Below, piece after piece: positions 8,345 to 17,220 of a DNA stretch of 64,000 bases. A model generated the notes under the pieces. The model had not been told where the DNA came from and ran no database searches. It was given only the letters and a program-made list of their open reading frames with translations. How positions within the stretch are numbered: position 1 is the first letter of the stretch; each line of letters begins with the position of its first letter. The position numbers and the translations under genes were made by a program. Origin of the DNA: Erythrobacter sp. YJ-T3-07 (GTDB taxonomy: Bacteria > Pseudomonadota > Alphaproteobacteria > Sphingomonadales > Sphingomonadaceae); the NCBI RefSeq assembly GCF_015999305.1, contig NZ_JAEAGP010000001.1, positions 1,612,001 to 1,676,000 of the forward strand, in the 5' to 3' direction.

Positions 8345-10606
8345 ATGACGACGCAGCCTTCGTCCACCGTTCCGTCTGACGACGCAACGAGCGGCAGCGA
8401 CCTTCGATCCGATGGCGGAGCAGGTGCGGCCTATGGTGCAGCGCAGCGCAGGCTTTGGCAGGTGGTCGCGGTGATGTCCAGCCCGCTCGCGAGGGCCGCG
8501 CAGGGGCTCGATCGCAGCCTCGGCCATGCCGCGCTGGAGCGCGGGCCGTGGGTCATCGTCGCCGTCATCGCGGGGATCGCAGCGTGGTTCGTGTTGCCCG
8601 GATCGGCGTCTTGGATTTCGGCGGTCTGCGTGGCGCTGGGCGTCGCGCTCGCCGGTGCGCTGCTGCTGCGGGTGGACCGCGTGCCCGATCTGGCGCTCGC
8701 GCTGCTCGCGCTGGGTCTGGCGGTGGCCTTCGGGATCGCTCTGATCTGGGCCCGCTCGACCAGCGTGGGTGAGCCAGCGATCGAGCATCCGCAGATTCTG
8801 ACCATGCACGCCCGCATCTTGGAGCGGGAGGAGCAGCCCGCGCGAGAGCGTGTGCGTCTGGTGCTGGCAGCGCGCAACGAGCAGGGCGCGGCGATCAAGC
8901 TGCGGGTCAACGTGCCGCTGGAGCAGGCGAGTCCGGCGATGCAGCGCGGCGCGGTGATCGGTCTGACCGCGCGGCTGATGCCGCCCGCGCCGCCGCTGGT
9001 GCCGGGCGGATACGACTTCGCGCGCGCCGCGTGGTTCCAAGGGCTGGCGGCGACCGGATCGGTGGTCGGCCCGGTCGAGTTGATCGCACCTGCGCCGCAG
9101 GGGTGGGGCGGGATCGCTGCGGTCCAGCACGATCTCTCCGCGCATGTCCGCAGTCGACTGGGCGGCTCGGCAGGCTCGATCGCCGCCGCCTTCGCCAGCG
9201 GGGACCGGGGCGCGATCGCCGAGGCGGACGAGGAGGCGATGCGCGACGCAGGCCTGACCCACCTGCTCTCGATCAGCGGTCTGCACGTGAGCGCGGTGGT
9301 CGCGGCGGGGTACTTCCTCGCGCTCAAGCTGCTGGCCTTGTGGCCGTGGCTGGCGCTGCGCGTACGGCTGCCGGTGGTCGCCGCGGCGGTCGGCGCGGTC
9401 GCGGGCATCGGCTACACGCTGCTGACCGGAGCGGAGGTGCCCACGGTGCGCAGCTGCGCGGCAGCGGTGCTGGTTCTGATCGCGCTGGCGCTGGGGCGCG
9501 AGCCGCTGACCTTCCGGCTGCTTGCGGTCGCGGCGGGCTTCGTGCTGCTGCTGTGGCCCGAGAGCGTTGCCGGGCCGAGCTTCCAGATGAGCTTCGCCGC
9601 GGTGCTCGCGATCGTCGCGCTGCACAACAGCGCGCCGGTGCGCGCCTTCCTCGCTCCTCGGGAGGAGGCGTGGTTCATGCGGCCCCTGCGCGGCGGGGCG
9701 ATGCTGCTGGTGACGGGCTTCGTGATCGAGATCGCGCTGATGCCGATCGTGCTGTTCCACTTCCACCGGACGGGGATGTACGGCGCGCTGGCCAACATGG
9801 TCGGCATTCCGCTGGTCACATTCGTGTCGATGCCGCTGATCGCGCTGGCGCTGGTGTTCGACCTTGTTGGCCTGGGTGCGCCGGTGTGGTGGCTGGCGGG
9901 GGCCTCGCTCGACCTGCTGCTGGGCATTGCACATCTCACCGCGAGCCAGCCTGGCGCGGTCAAGCTGGCGCCGCATATGGGCGGCCTCGCGTTCGGCCTG
10001 TTTGTCGCCGGAGGCCTGTGGATCGCGCTGTGGAGCGGGCGAGGGCGGTTCTGGGGCTTTGTGCCGGTGGTGATCGCGACCATCCTGATGCTCTCCACTT
10101 CGCGGCCCGACGTGCTGGTTTCGCGAGATGGCCGCGATGTCGCGATCATCGAGGACGGGCGGCTGATGAACCTGCGCGATAGTCAGTCCTCCTACGCCAG
10201 CGACACGCTGGCCGAGCTGGGCGCGCTCGACGGGCCGCCGTTGCCGTTGTCGCAATGGCCCGGCGCGCGGTGCAGCGCGGAGTTCTGTGTCGCGACCATC
10301 GAGCGTGAGGGGCGGCGTTACCGCCTGCTGCTCGCCCGAGGTCGCGAGTACGTGACCGAGCGCGATCTGGCGGCGGCCTGCGCGCGGGTCGATATCGTGG
10401 TCGCCGACCGCTGGCTTCCGTGGAGCTGTCGCCCGCGCTGGCTCAAGGCCGACCGGCGGATGCTCGAGAAGACCGGCGGGCTGGCGATCCGGCTCTCATC
10501 ACGTGAGGTCGAAACGGTCGCGCAGGGGCAGGGCGCGCATGGCTGGTGGCACGGGGCGGGCGGCGTTCCGCGCGAGGCGGAGCGCCGCACCGGCTCCGAT
10601 CAGTGA
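8345..10606 (+). CDS. comEC: ComEC/Rec2 family DNA-uptake channel
   Basis: An inner-membrane protein of about 753 residues thought to form the channel that carries single-stranded DNA into the cytoplasm during natural transformation. It has an N-terminal DUF4131-type region (about residues 50-230). The competence domain follows, with the signature [13 protein letters not shown] near residue 305 and many hydrophobic spans to about residue 580. The short C-terminal part does not look like a complete metallo-beta-lactamase domain, as is common in alphaproteobacteria. Its stop overlaps the end of the convergent lexA gene by 7 bp. No other competence genes are in the window, so whether the cell is transformable cannot be judged here. 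Confidence 0.92.
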   Translation: MTTQPSSTVPSDDATSGSDLRSDGGAGAAYGAAQRRLWQVVAVMSSPLARAAQGLDRSLGHAALERGPWVIVAVIAGIAAWFVLPGSASWISAVCVALGVALAGALLLRVDRVPDLALALLALGLAVAFGIALIWARSTSVGEPAIEHPQILTMHARILEREEQPARERVRLVLAARNEQGAAIKLRVNVPLEQASPAMQRGAVIGLTARLMPPAPPLVPGGYDFARAAWFQGLAATGSVVGPVELIAPAPQGWGGIAAVQHDLSAHVRSRLGGSAGSIAAAFASGDRGAIAEADEEAMRDAGLTHLLSISGLHVSAVVAAGYFLALKLLALWPWLALRVRLPVVAAAVGAVAGIGYTLLTGAEVPTVRSCAAAVLVLIALALGREPLTFRLLAVAAGFVLLLWPESVAGPSFQMSFAAVLAIVALHNSAPVRAFLAPREEAWFMRPLRGGAMLLVTGFVIEIALMPIVLFHFHRTGMYGALANMVGIPLVTFVSMPLIALALVFDLVGLGAPVWWLAGASLDLLLGIAHLTASQPGAVKLAPHMGGLAFGLFVAGGLWIALWSGRGRFWGFVPVVIATILMLSTSRPDVLVSRDGRDVAIIEDGRLMNLRDSQSSYASDTLAELGALDGPPLPLSQWPGARCSAEFCVATIEREGRRYRLLLARGREYVTERDLAAACARVDIVVADRWLPWSCRPRWLKADRRMLEKTGGLAIRLSSREVETVAQGQGAHGWWHGAGGVPREAERRTGSDQ

Positions 10607-11286
10607 TAGCGGCGCAGCAGCCCCGCCAGCTTGCCCTGAACCTGCACGGCGCGGGCGTCGTAGACTTGGGGTTCGTAGCTGGGATTGGCGGGATCGAGCC
10701 GCACCCGGCCACCCTCGCGCCACAGGTACTTGAGCGTCGCTTCCTCGTTTTCGACCAGCGCGACCACGATGTCGCCATCGCGCGCGGTGTCGGCGCGGCG
10801 GATCAGCGCGTAGTCGCCATCGAAGATGCCAGCTTCGATCATCGAGTCGCCGGAGACTTCCAGCGCGAAATGCTCGCCCGGGCCGAGCAGCGCGGCGGGC
10901 ACCGGCAGGCTCTGGTGTTCTTCCAGTGCTTCGATCGGGGCGCCGGCGGCGATCCGTCCGTGCAGCGGAATGTCGATCACGTCGTTCGCAGCATCGGGCA
11001 TTCGGGCAGGCACACTGGTCGTTCGAGCGCCCAGATCGTTCGCCGCTTTGGGCGTCGATCCGGCGACCGCACTCTCGGGCATCTTGAGCACTTCGAGCGC
11101 TCGGGCACGGTTGGGAAGGCGGCGGATGAATCCGCGTTCCTCGAGCGCGGAAATCAGCCGATGCACGCCCGACTTGCTCTTGAGGTCGAGCGCCTCCTTC
11201 ATCTCTTCGAAAGAGGGCGAGATACCGGTTTCTTCCAGACGTTCATGGATGAACCGGAGCAATTCATGCTGTTTCGCCGTCAACAT
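10600..11286 (-). CDS. lexA: LexA repressor
   Basis: Represses the SOS regulon and inactivates itself by RecA-stimulated self-cleavage. The 228-residue protein has an N-terminal winged-helix DNA-binding domain (about 1-65) and a peptidase S24 domain. The cleavage site is Ala-Gly at about 114/115 (GRIAAGAP), with catalytic Ser148 (SGDSM) and Lys186 (EATLKYL). The ATG at 11286 is chosen because GGAGAAGA lies just upstream; the longer reading from 11304 lacks such a site. An alphaproteobacterial SOS box lies 40 bp upstream, so autoregulation is expected. Confidence 0.96.
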   Translation of the reverse strand: MLTAKQHELLRFIHERLEETGISPSFEEMKEALDLKSKSGVHRLISALEERGFIRRLPNRARALEVLKMPESAVAGSTPKAANDLGARTTSVPARMPDAANDVIDIPLHGRIAAGAPIEALEEHQSLPVPAALLGPGEHFALEVSGDSMIEAGIFDGDYALIRRADTARDGDIVVALVENEEATLKYLWREGGRVRLDPANPSYEPQVYDARAVQVQGKLAGLLRRYH

Positions 11287-11325
11287 CGGACTTCTTCTCC
11301 GCATTACTTGTTCGCGGGCTCATGC

Positions 11326-11340
11326 GAACGAATGCGGAAC
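11326..11340 (-). promoter_or_regulatory. LexA (SOS) box upstream of lexA
   Basis: On the minus strand the sequence reads GTTCCGCATTCGTTC, an exact GTTC-N7-GTTC direct repeat, which is the known alphaproteobacterial LexA operator. It sits about 40 bp before the lexA start, in the 78-bp gap after moeA. Confidence 0.85.
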
Positions 11341-11364
11341 AACTAGGCAACCATCCGGAACAAG

Positions 11365-12552
11365 TCAAGCATATGTGCGGGTTTCCAACAGGAACGCCGG
11401 CACAAACGCCCCCGCTTCGGATGCTTCGGCATGGGCGGGCCTGTCGATGAGTACTTGCGCCTGTGCGAGCGGGGTCAGCGCAGAGCTGTCCTGAAGCTCT
11501 GCCGCGACCAGCCCGTCCTGCGTCCACCACGCGCGCAGAAACTCGCGCCTGCCGCCGCCGGGGGGCAGATCGCGGGCGAGCGGCATGGGGATCGCGCGCG
11601 GCAGGCAGTCTTTCGCACCGGCCATGCGCAGGAGTGCGGGGACCATGAACAGGAACCCGGTGACGTAGCTCGACACCGGATTGCCCGGCAGCCCCAGCAC
11701 CACCGTGTCGGCGCGGCGTGCGACCAGCAGCGGCTTGCCCGGCTTGATCGCGATCCGCCAGAAGTCGAGCGTGAAGCCTGCGTCTTCCAGCGCAGGCTTG
11801 ACCAGATCGTGCGGGCCTACGGAGGCGCCGCCGCTGATGACGACCAGCGCGGCATCCTCGCTCGCTGCAAGGATCGCGCGCGTGATCTCCTCCGCATTGT
11901 CTGCGACCGGCCCGATCGGGCGGACCTGCGCCCCGGCCTCGCGCGCCATCGCGGCTAGCATCGCGCCATTGACCGCGGGCGTCTGGTGCGGCTCGCACGA
12001 AGTCGGATCGCGGGCGAGTTCGTCGCCGCACTCGATCACCGCGACGCGGGGGGCATCATGCGTCACGACCTCGGCCACACCGCCCGCCCGCGTCAGCGCG
12101 ATCTGCGCCGCGCCCATGCGCGTGCCCGCAGCCAGAAGCGTGTCGGAGGCCTTGAAATCGAGCCCGGCGCGGCGGATGAAGCGGGCGGTCGGCGGCTCGG
12201 TCGCAGTGAGGCGCGTTCCGTTGACCTGCGCATCCTCCTGCACCAGCACCGCGTCCGCCCCCAGCGGCATCTGCGCGCCGGTCGAGATGCGGATCGCGTC
12301 TCCCTTGCCCAGCACCATGTCGTATGGCGTACCCGCGCGGCTCTCGCCTTTGAGCAGCCAAGGGCCGTCGCCAGCGGTGGCATAGCCATCCATCGCGGAG
12401 AGGTCCGTCGGCGGCTGCGTGCGGCGCGCGATGACGGGCTCTGCCAGGAACAGGCGGGCGCTTTCGTCCACCGGGCAGGGGCTGGCAGGGGTTGGTGAGA
12501 GCAGGTCGAGCAACCGGGCCTGCGCGTCCTCCAGTTGCAGCGGTGCGCTCAT
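11365..12552 (-). CDS. moeA: Molybdopterin molybdenumtransferase
   Basis: Inserts molybdate into adenylylated molybdopterin in the last step of molybdenum cofactor synthesis. The 395-residue length and domain order fit MoeA: an N-terminal hinge region with DGYA ([10 protein letters not shown]), the [10 protein letters not shown] segment, and the MoaB/Mog-like domain with [13 protein letters not shown] and GLPGNPVSS. Its ATG overlaps the stop of moaC by 4 bases (ATGA), so the two cofactor genes are translationally coupled. lexA follows after a short gap that carries its own operator. Confidence 0.95.
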   Translation of the reverse strand: MSAPLQLEDAQARLLDLLSPTPASPCPVDESARLFLAEPVIARRTQPPTDLSAMDGYATAGDGPWLLKGESRAGTPYDMVLGKGDAIRISTGAQMPLGADAVLVQEDAQVNGTRLTATEPPTARFIRRAGLDFKASDTLLAAGTRMGAAQIALTRAGGVAEVVTHDAPRVAVIECGDELARDPTSCEPHQTPAVNGAMLAAMAREAGAQVRPIGPVADNAEEITRAILAASEDAALVVISGGASVGPHDLVKPALEDAGFTLDFWRIAIKPGKPLLVARRADTVVLGLPGNPVSSYVTGFLFMVPALLRMAGAKDCLPRAIPMPLARDLPPGGGRREFLRAWWTQDGLVAAELQDSSALTPLAQAQVLIDRPAHAEASEAGAFVPAFLLETRTYA

Positions 12553-13043
12553 TCCGCCGTTCCTCCAAGGGACTCATCCGCGTGCCAGTCGCCAGACTTG
12601 CCGCCGGTCTTGGCCAGCAGCCGGACCTGTTCGATCACCATGCCCTTATCCAGCGCCTTGGCCATGTCGTAGATCGTCAGCAGCGCGATGTTGCACGCGA
12701 CCATCGCTTCCATCTCGACCCCGGTCTTGCCGGTGAGCGAGGCGGTGGCGGTGACGCGCACGGCATCATCCTCGACCGCGCAGTCCACGCTCACGCTGTC
12801 GAGTGCCAGCGGATGGCAGAGCGGGATGAGGCTGGCGGTCTGCTTGGCGGCCATGATCCCGGCAATGCGCGCGGCGGCGAGGACATCGCCCTTGGGCACG
12901 GTGCCATCACGGATCGCGGCCAGCGCCGCGGCATTCATCGCGATCCGGCCAGTGGCGGTGGCGGAACGGGCGGTTTCGGCCTTGCTGCCCACGTCGACCA
13001 TGCGGGCCGAGCCATGCTCGTCCAGATGCGTAAGGCCGCTCAT
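12549..13043 (-). CDS. moaC: Cyclic pyranopterin monophosphate synthase
   Basis: Acts with MoaA to turn GTP into cyclic pyranopterin monophosphate, the first stable intermediate of molybdenum cofactor synthesis. The 164-residue protein shows the family motifs [31 protein letters not shown] and the [19 protein letters not shown] tail. I chose the ATG at 13043 because AGGAGCGACGAG directly precedes it; the frame is open 10 codons further upstream without a better site. It is coupled to moeA by an ATGA overlap. Confidence 0.96.
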   Translation of the reverse strand: MSGLTHLDEHGSARMVDVGSKAETARSATATGRIAMNAAALAAIRDGTVPKGDVLAAARIAGIMAAKQTASLIPLCHPLALDSVSVDCAVEDDAVRVTATASLTGKTGVEMEAMVACNIALLTIYDMAKALDKGMVIEQVRLLAKTGGKSGDWHADESLGGTAE

Positions 13044-13065
13044 CTCGTCGCTCCTGCAGAACGGC

Positions 13066-13137
13066 TGACACACTTGGCACAGTGTCTAAAGGCAAAAAAG
13101 CCACCCGCCCGCATGACGTTGGACAGCGATGGGAGAG
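13066..13137. repeat. Dispersed intergenic repeat, copy A
   Basis: The stretch begins TGACACACTTGGCACA, continues through an A-run and a C-rich block, and ends TTGGACAGCGATGGGAGAG. A second, diverged copy in the same orientation and order of blocks lies at 54461-54551. The repeat sits upstream of moaC in the moaC-trpC gap. Its function is unknown. Confidence 0.5.
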
Positions 13138-13162
13138 CGTGTTGGAGGGGTAGGGTGCGGGC

Positions 13163-13193
13163 CATGCGCCGACCATGCCATGCATGGCGCATG
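13163..13193. repeat. Hairpin between trpC and moaC
   Basis: An 8-bp inverted repeat, CATGCGCC and GGCGCATG, flanks a 15-base loop that itself contains CATGCCATGCAT. It lies 11 bp after the trpC stop on the minus strand. No T-run follows, so it is at best a weak terminator or a transcript-stabilising hairpin. Confidence 0.45.
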
Positions 13194-13203
13194 TAGGACA
13201 GAC

Positions 13204-13992
13204 TCAGCGGTTCAGAAGATCGCGCGTCGCCGCCTCGACGTCGGCCTGCCGCATCAGGCTCTCGCCAACCAGAAAGCCGTGCGCACCCGCCGCCTCCAGC
13301 CGCGCACAGTCGGCGGCGCTGCCGATGCCGCTTTCGGAGATCAGGAACGCGCCTTCGGGGGCCAGCGGGATCAGTGCTTCGGTGGTGGCGATGTCGGTCG
13401 TGAAGCTGCGCAGGTCGCGGTTGTTGACCCCGATCAGGCGGGATTTCAGCTTGTGCGCACGCTCCATCTCGGTGGCGTCGTGGACTTCGACCAAAACGTC
13501 CATGCCCAGCTCGTCCGCAGCAGCTTCGATCTCGGCCGCCTGCTGGTCGGTCAGCGCGGCGACGATGATCAGGATCGCGTCCGCACCCATCGCGCGCGCT
13601 TCGCCGCATTGCCACGGATCGACCATGAAATCCTTGCGCAGCGCGGGCAGGGCGCATGCTTCGCGGGCGGCGATGAGGTAGTCCGAGTGGCCCTGGAAAT
13701 ACTTCTCATCCGTGAGGACGGAGAGGCACGATGCGCCAGCAGCGGCATAGGCCTTCGCATGTTCGGCAGGCTGGAAATCCTCGCGAATCAATCCCTTGGA
13801 AGGCGAAGCTTTCTTGATTTCTGCGATCAGCGCGCGGCGGCCATCCGCGTGGGTCTGGCGCAGTGCCGCCTCGAACCCGCGCGGCGGGGCCTGCGCGGTG
13901 ATACGCGCTATAAGTTCGCTGACTTCGATCTGCGCTTGGCGCTCGGCGACTTCGTCGCGCTTGGTGGCGCAGATTTCTTCGAGTTTGTTCAT
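13204..13992 (-). CDS. trpC: Indole-3-glycerol phosphate synthase
   Basis: Closes the indole ring in tryptophan synthesis, converting CdRP to indole-3-glycerol phosphate. The 262-residue TIM-barrel protein carries the family motifs [14 protein letters not shown] (about residues 47-60), [22 protein letters not shown] and LISESGIG. The N-terminus [15 protein letters not shown] is typical, which supports the ATG at 13992 over one at 14016. It lies 130 bp downstream of trpD, with a palindromic repeat in the gap, so it may be partly uncoupled from the genes before it. Confidence 0.96.
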   Translation of the reverse strand: MNKLEEICATKRDEVAERQAQIEVSELIARITAQAPPRGFEAALRQTHADGRRALIAEIKKASPSKGLIREDFQPAEHAKAYAAAGASCLSVLTDEKYFQGHSDYLIAAREACALPALRKDFMVDPWQCGEARAMGADAILIIVAALTDQQAAEIEAAADELGMDVLVEVHDATEMERAHKLKSRLIGVNNRDLRSFTTDIATTEALIPLAPEGAFLISESGIGSAADCARLEAAGAHGFLVGESLMRQADVEAATRDLLNR

Positions 13993-14021
13993 TGGCGACC
14001 GCTCGCGAAAACCCATTCGCG

Positions 14022-14092
14022 CTTCGACAAGCTCAGCACGAACGGGTTTGGTGAGGTTTGGAAGGGAGCCGTTCGTCCTGAGCCTGTCGAAG
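14022..14092. repeat. REP-like palindromic repeat in the trpD-trpC gap
   Basis: Two arms of 22 bp match in inverted orientation at 20 of 22 positions: 14022-14043 (CTTCGACAAGCTCAGCACG...) and 14071-14092 (...GTCCTGAGCCTGTCGAAG), with 27 bp between them. This sequence type is a common intergenic palindrome in proteobacterial genomes. In RNA it would form a long hairpin between trpD and trpC. Confidence 0.8.
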
Positions 14093-14122
14093 GGCGGACG
14101 GCGGGGGAGAGACGATCATCCA

Positions 14123-15115
14123 TCACTTCGCCATCGCAATCCAGCGCTCGAGCAGCCGCTGCGCCCCGCCGCTGTCGATCGCCTCTGCCGCGCGCGCCGC
14201 GCCCTCTTTCCAGTCCTCGGTCTCGCCCGCAGCGATCAGCGCGGCGGCGGAGTTGAACAGCACCGCGTCGCGGTACGGCCCCGGCGACCCCTTCAGCAGT
14301 GCGCTCAGCGCCTTGGCGTTGTGCTGCGGATCGCCGCCGCGAATGGCTTCGACCGGCGCATGCTCCAGACCCGCCATGCTCGCATCGACGCGGCGCATCG
14401 CGAATTCATTGCCGGTGACGTCCGCCATTTCGTTCCCGGCGGCGAGGCTCAGCTCGTCGAGCCCCTCGTCGCCCGAGACGATCAGCGTGCGCTCGGTGCC
14501 GAGGCGCGCGGCGGCCTCGCCATAGATCGAGACATAGCCGGGCCGCGCGATACCGATCAGCTGGCGCTTGATGCCGACCGGGTTGGACAGCGGCCCCATC
14601 AGGTTGAAGATTGTCCGGCGACCCAGTTCCTTGCGGATCGGCTGAATGCGGCGCATCGCGGGGTGATGGTTGGGCGCGAAGAGGAAGCAGATGCCGATCT
14701 CGTTCAGCGTCTTTTCCGCCGTGCGCCCGGCGGCTTCCATGTCGAGGCCGAGCACCTCCAGCGTATCCGCCACGCCCGAGAGCGAGGAGATCGCCCGGTT
14801 GCCGTGGCGCGCGACGGGCACCCCGCAGGCGGCAACCACCAGACCCACGGCGGTCGAGACGTTGAGCGTGTGGTGCCCGTCACCGCCGGTGCCGCAAACA
14901 TCGATCGCATTGTCCGGCCCGTCGACCGGGATGTATCGCGCCCTGAGCGCGCGCGCCGCGCCCGCGATCTCGTCGGCGGTTTCGCTGCGTTCGGTCATCG
15001 CGAGCAGGAAGCGCGCGATCTCCTGATCGCTGGCTTCCCCGTCGAGGATCCAGCCGAAGACTTCCTCGGCTTCGGCCTCGTTCATGTGCGGGACGGCGAG
15101 CGGGAGCGACTTCAT
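14123..15115 (-). CDS. trpD: Anthranilate phosphoribosyltransferase
   Basis: Transfers phosphoribose from PRPP to anthranilate, the second step of tryptophan synthesis. The 330-residue protein has the glycine-rich PRPP motif DVCGTGGDGHHTLNVSTA and the GRRTIFNLMGPLSNP segment. The ATG at 15115 overlaps the trpG stop as ATGA, which fixes the start and indicates translational coupling. The downstream trpC is separated by a palindromic repeat. Confidence 0.96.
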   Translation of the reverse strand: MKSLPLAVPHMNEAEAEEVFGWILDGEASDQEIARFLLAMTERSETADEIAGAARALRARYIPVDGPDNAIDVCGTGGDGHHTLNVSTAVGLVVAACGVPVARHGNRAISSLSGVADTLEVLGLDMEAAGRTAEKTLNEIGICFLFAPNHHPAMRRIQPIRKELGRRTIFNLMGPLSNPVGIKRQLIGIARPGYVSIYGEAAARLGTERTLIVSGDEGLDELSLAAGNEMADVTGNEFAMRRVDASMAGLEHAPVEAIRGGDPQHNAKALSALLKGSPGPYRDAVLFNSAAALIAAGETEDWKEGAARAAEAIDSGGAQRLLERWIAMAK

Positions 15116-15717
15116 GCCGCCTGCCTTTCGCGCGCTTCGATGCCGCAAAGCCGCAGGAAATTGGCGAGCAGGTCGTGACCGTGCTGCGTGGCGATGCTTT
15201 CAGGGTGGAACTGGACGCCGTGGATCGGCAGCTCGGCGTGGCGGAAGCCCATCACGCTGGTGCCGTCGAGCCCCGGCGTCTCGCTGGTCGCGTTGACGTG
15301 CAATGCCTCGGGAATGTCCTCCACCACCAGTGAGTGATAGCGGGTCGCGTTGAAGGGGCTGGGCAGGCCCGCGAACACGCCACTGGCGTCATGCGTCACC
15401 GCGCTGGTCTTGCCGTGCATCAGCCCGCCCTGAACCACGCGCCCGCCAAAATGCTGCCCGATCGCCTGATGGCCGAGGCACACGCCCAGCAGCGGCAGCC
15501 GCGCATCGGCGCAGGCGGCGACGGTATCGAGCGTGATCCCCGCCTCGTTCGGCGTGCGCGGGCCGGGCGACAGCAGGATGCCCTTCGCCCCGCTCGCCAC
15601 CGCCTCGCGCGCGGTCAGCGCGTCGTTGCGCTCCACGCGCACTTCTGCGCCCAGTTCCTGCAGGTAGTGGACGAGGTTGAAGGTGAAGCTGTCGTAATTG
15701 TCGATGACGAGGATCAT
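15112..15717 (-). CDS. trpG: Anthranilate synthase glutamine amidotransferase subunit
   Basis: Supplies ammonia from glutamine to TrpE for anthranilate formation. A class I glutamine amidotransferase of 201 residues with the nucleophile motif LLGVCLGHQAIG (Cys near residue 79) and the HPES box (VQFHPESI) that provides the catalytic His and Glu. Its ATG overlaps the stop of the YcxB-like gene by 4 bases, and its stop overlaps the start of trpD. It is therefore in a coupled series with three non-trp genes separating it from trpE. Confidence 0.96.
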   Translation of the reverse strand: MILVIDNYDSFTFNLVHYLQELGAEVRVERNDALTAREAVASGAKGILLSPGPRTPNEAGITLDTVAACADARLPLLGVCLGHQAIGQHFGGRVVQGGLMHGKTSAVTHDASGVFAGLPSPFNATRYHSLVVEDIPEALHVNATSETPGLDGTSVMGFRHAELPIHGVQFHPESIATQHGHDLLANFLRLCGIEARERQAA

Positions 15718-16271
15718 GGGGTTAGCCCTGCTTCCACCGAGTTATTCAGATGAGCGCGAATAGAATCAACGATGGTCGCTTCGACTTGCCCCTTGGAAAT
15801 AAGAATCATTTCCCTGTCAGTGACCATCAAAGCCAAGAGCCGATCATTTTCATGCCACCGTTTGATTTGGCTCCAGGTCAACGATAGCTGACCGATTGCG
15901 CTGCTCGTCCTGATGCCAGCGACATCCGTCTCGATCTCTAAGCCGTCTATGAGTCTGCTCGTGTCGGCCTTCATCTTGCGCACACGGTACGGAAGGGCGA
16001 ATGCCGTCAAGGCAACGAGGACTGCAGCGACGATCGTGGTGTAAAGCAGCGCATCACGTAGGTCGGCCAAGAGATAGGCCGGGTCCCACGCATAGAACCA
16101 GGCGTCGACACCTACCAACAAAGCGGCATAGATCGCCCACAGGATCAGAAACGCAACAAGGAACCGCCGCCAAAGCCAGCGGTGCCGGACAATCAGCCAA
16201 TTGGCTGAGATCCAGTCCTTTTGGTCGGGCACGACCCGGAATCGGTGCCGAGGTGGTGAGGGCTGCGTCAC
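15714..16271 (-). CDS. YcxB-like membrane protein
   Basis: A 185-residue protein with two hydrophobic segments (about residues 35-57 and 70-92) and a C-terminal domain reading LSLTWSQIKRWHENDRLL...LISKG, the pattern of YcxB-like proteins, whose function is unknown. The start is taken as the GTG at 16271 because it overlaps the upstream pip stop (GTGA); its own stop overlaps the trpG ATG (ATGA). Base composition differs from its neighbours: 28 of 60 bases are G or C at 15781-15840. This and the insertion between trpE and trpG suggest later acquisition. Confidence 0.75.
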   Translation of the reverse strand: MTQPSPPRHRFRVVPDQKDWISANWLIVRHRWLWRRFLVAFLILWAIYAALLVGVDAWFYAWDPAYLLADLRDALLYTTIVAAVLVALTAFALPYRVRKMKADTSRLIDGLEIETDVAGIRTSSAIGQLSLTWSQIKRWHENDRLLALMVTDREMILISKGQVEATIVDSIRAHLNNSVEAGLTP

Positions 16272-17218
16272 AACGCCAGTTTGTCCGTCGCGCGCACCAG
16301 CCCGTCGATGATCCCCGGCTCGCCAGCCGAGTGGCCTGCGTCGTGGACGATCCACAGCTCGGCTTCGGGCCAGGCTTTCTTCAGCTCCCATGCGGAGACG
16401 GGCGGGGTGCAGATGTCGTGGCGGCCCTGCACGATGATGCCGGGGATGTCTTTGATCTTGCCGACGTCTCGCAGCAGCTGGCCTTCCTCGAGGAAGAAAT
16501 TCTCGAGGAAGAAGCGCGCGCAGATACGGGCGAAGGGGACGGCCTTGGACGGATCGGCGAAGCTGCCCAGCAGCTCTTCATTGGGCAGCAGCGTTGCGAC
16601 ATTGCCTTCCCACAAAGACCATTCCTTCGCGGCGGCGAGGCGGGTTTCCTCGTCGTCGCTGGTCAGGCGCGCGTGGTAGGCTTTGACCAGATTATCGCGC
16701 TCGTCCTCGGGGATCAGGCCGGTGAACTTGTCCCACTGTTCGGGCATGATCTCGCTCGCGCCGTAGGAGTAGAGCCAGTCCTTCTCCTTCTGGCGGCCGA
16801 GGAACACGCCGCGCAGCACGATCTCGCTGGTCCTTTCGGGGTAGGTCTGCGCGTAGGCGAGCGAAAGGGTCGCGCCCCAGCTGCCGCCGAAGACCTGCCA
16901 TTTCTCGTGCCCGCACATTTTGCGCAACCGCTCGATGTCCTCGACGATCCGCCAGGTGTCGTTGTTCTCGATCTCCGCGAAGGGCAGCGACTTGCCGCAG
17001 CCGCGCTGGTCGAACAGCAGGACATCGTATTTCTCCGGGTTCCACTGGCGGCGGTGCGCGGGCGACATGCCGCCGCCGGGGCCACCGTGGAGGAACACCG
17101 CAGGCTTCGCGCCGGGCGTGCCCACGCGCTCGTAATAAAGCGAGTGCCCTTCGCCGACATCGAGCATGCCGGTCTCGTAAGGTTCGATCTCGGGATAGAG
17201 CGTGCGTTCGTATTCCAT
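16268..17218 (-). CDS. pip: Proline iminopeptidase (prolyl aminopeptidase)
   Basis: Removes N-terminal proline from peptides. It is an alpha/beta hydrolase of about 316 residues with the oxyanion motif HGGPGGGMSPAHRRQW, the FDQRGCGKS segment, the nucleophile elbow GGSWGATL and a late catalytic His in HDAGHS. Three ATG codons stand in a row (17224, 17221, 17218). AAGGA directly precedes them, so the third gives the best spacing. The stop of the preceding gene overlaps this cluster, and the pip stop overlaps the next start. Confidence 0.93.
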   Translation of the reverse strand: MEYERTLYPEIEPYETGMLDVGEGHSLYYERVGTPGAKPAVFLHGGPGGGMSPAHRRQWNPEKYDVLLFDQRGCGKSLPFAEIENNDTWRIVEDIERLRKMCGHEKWQVFGGSWGATLSLAYAQTYPERTSEIVLRGVFLGRQKEKDWLYSYGASEIMPEQWDKFTGLIPEDERDNLVKAYHARLTSDDEETRLAAAKEWSLWEGNVATLLPNEELLGSFADPSKAVPFARICARFFLENFFLEEGQLLRDVGKIKDIPGIIVQGRHDICTPPVSAWELKKAWPEAELWIVHDAGHSAGEPGIIDGLVRATDKLAL

Positions 17219-17220
17219 CA

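Noticed and set aside
7817..10255. An 812-codon minus-strand frame opposite comEC
   Set aside because: The product is low-complexity (Arg, Gln, His, Pro) and overlaps comEC and gltX, both of which have clear family motifs.
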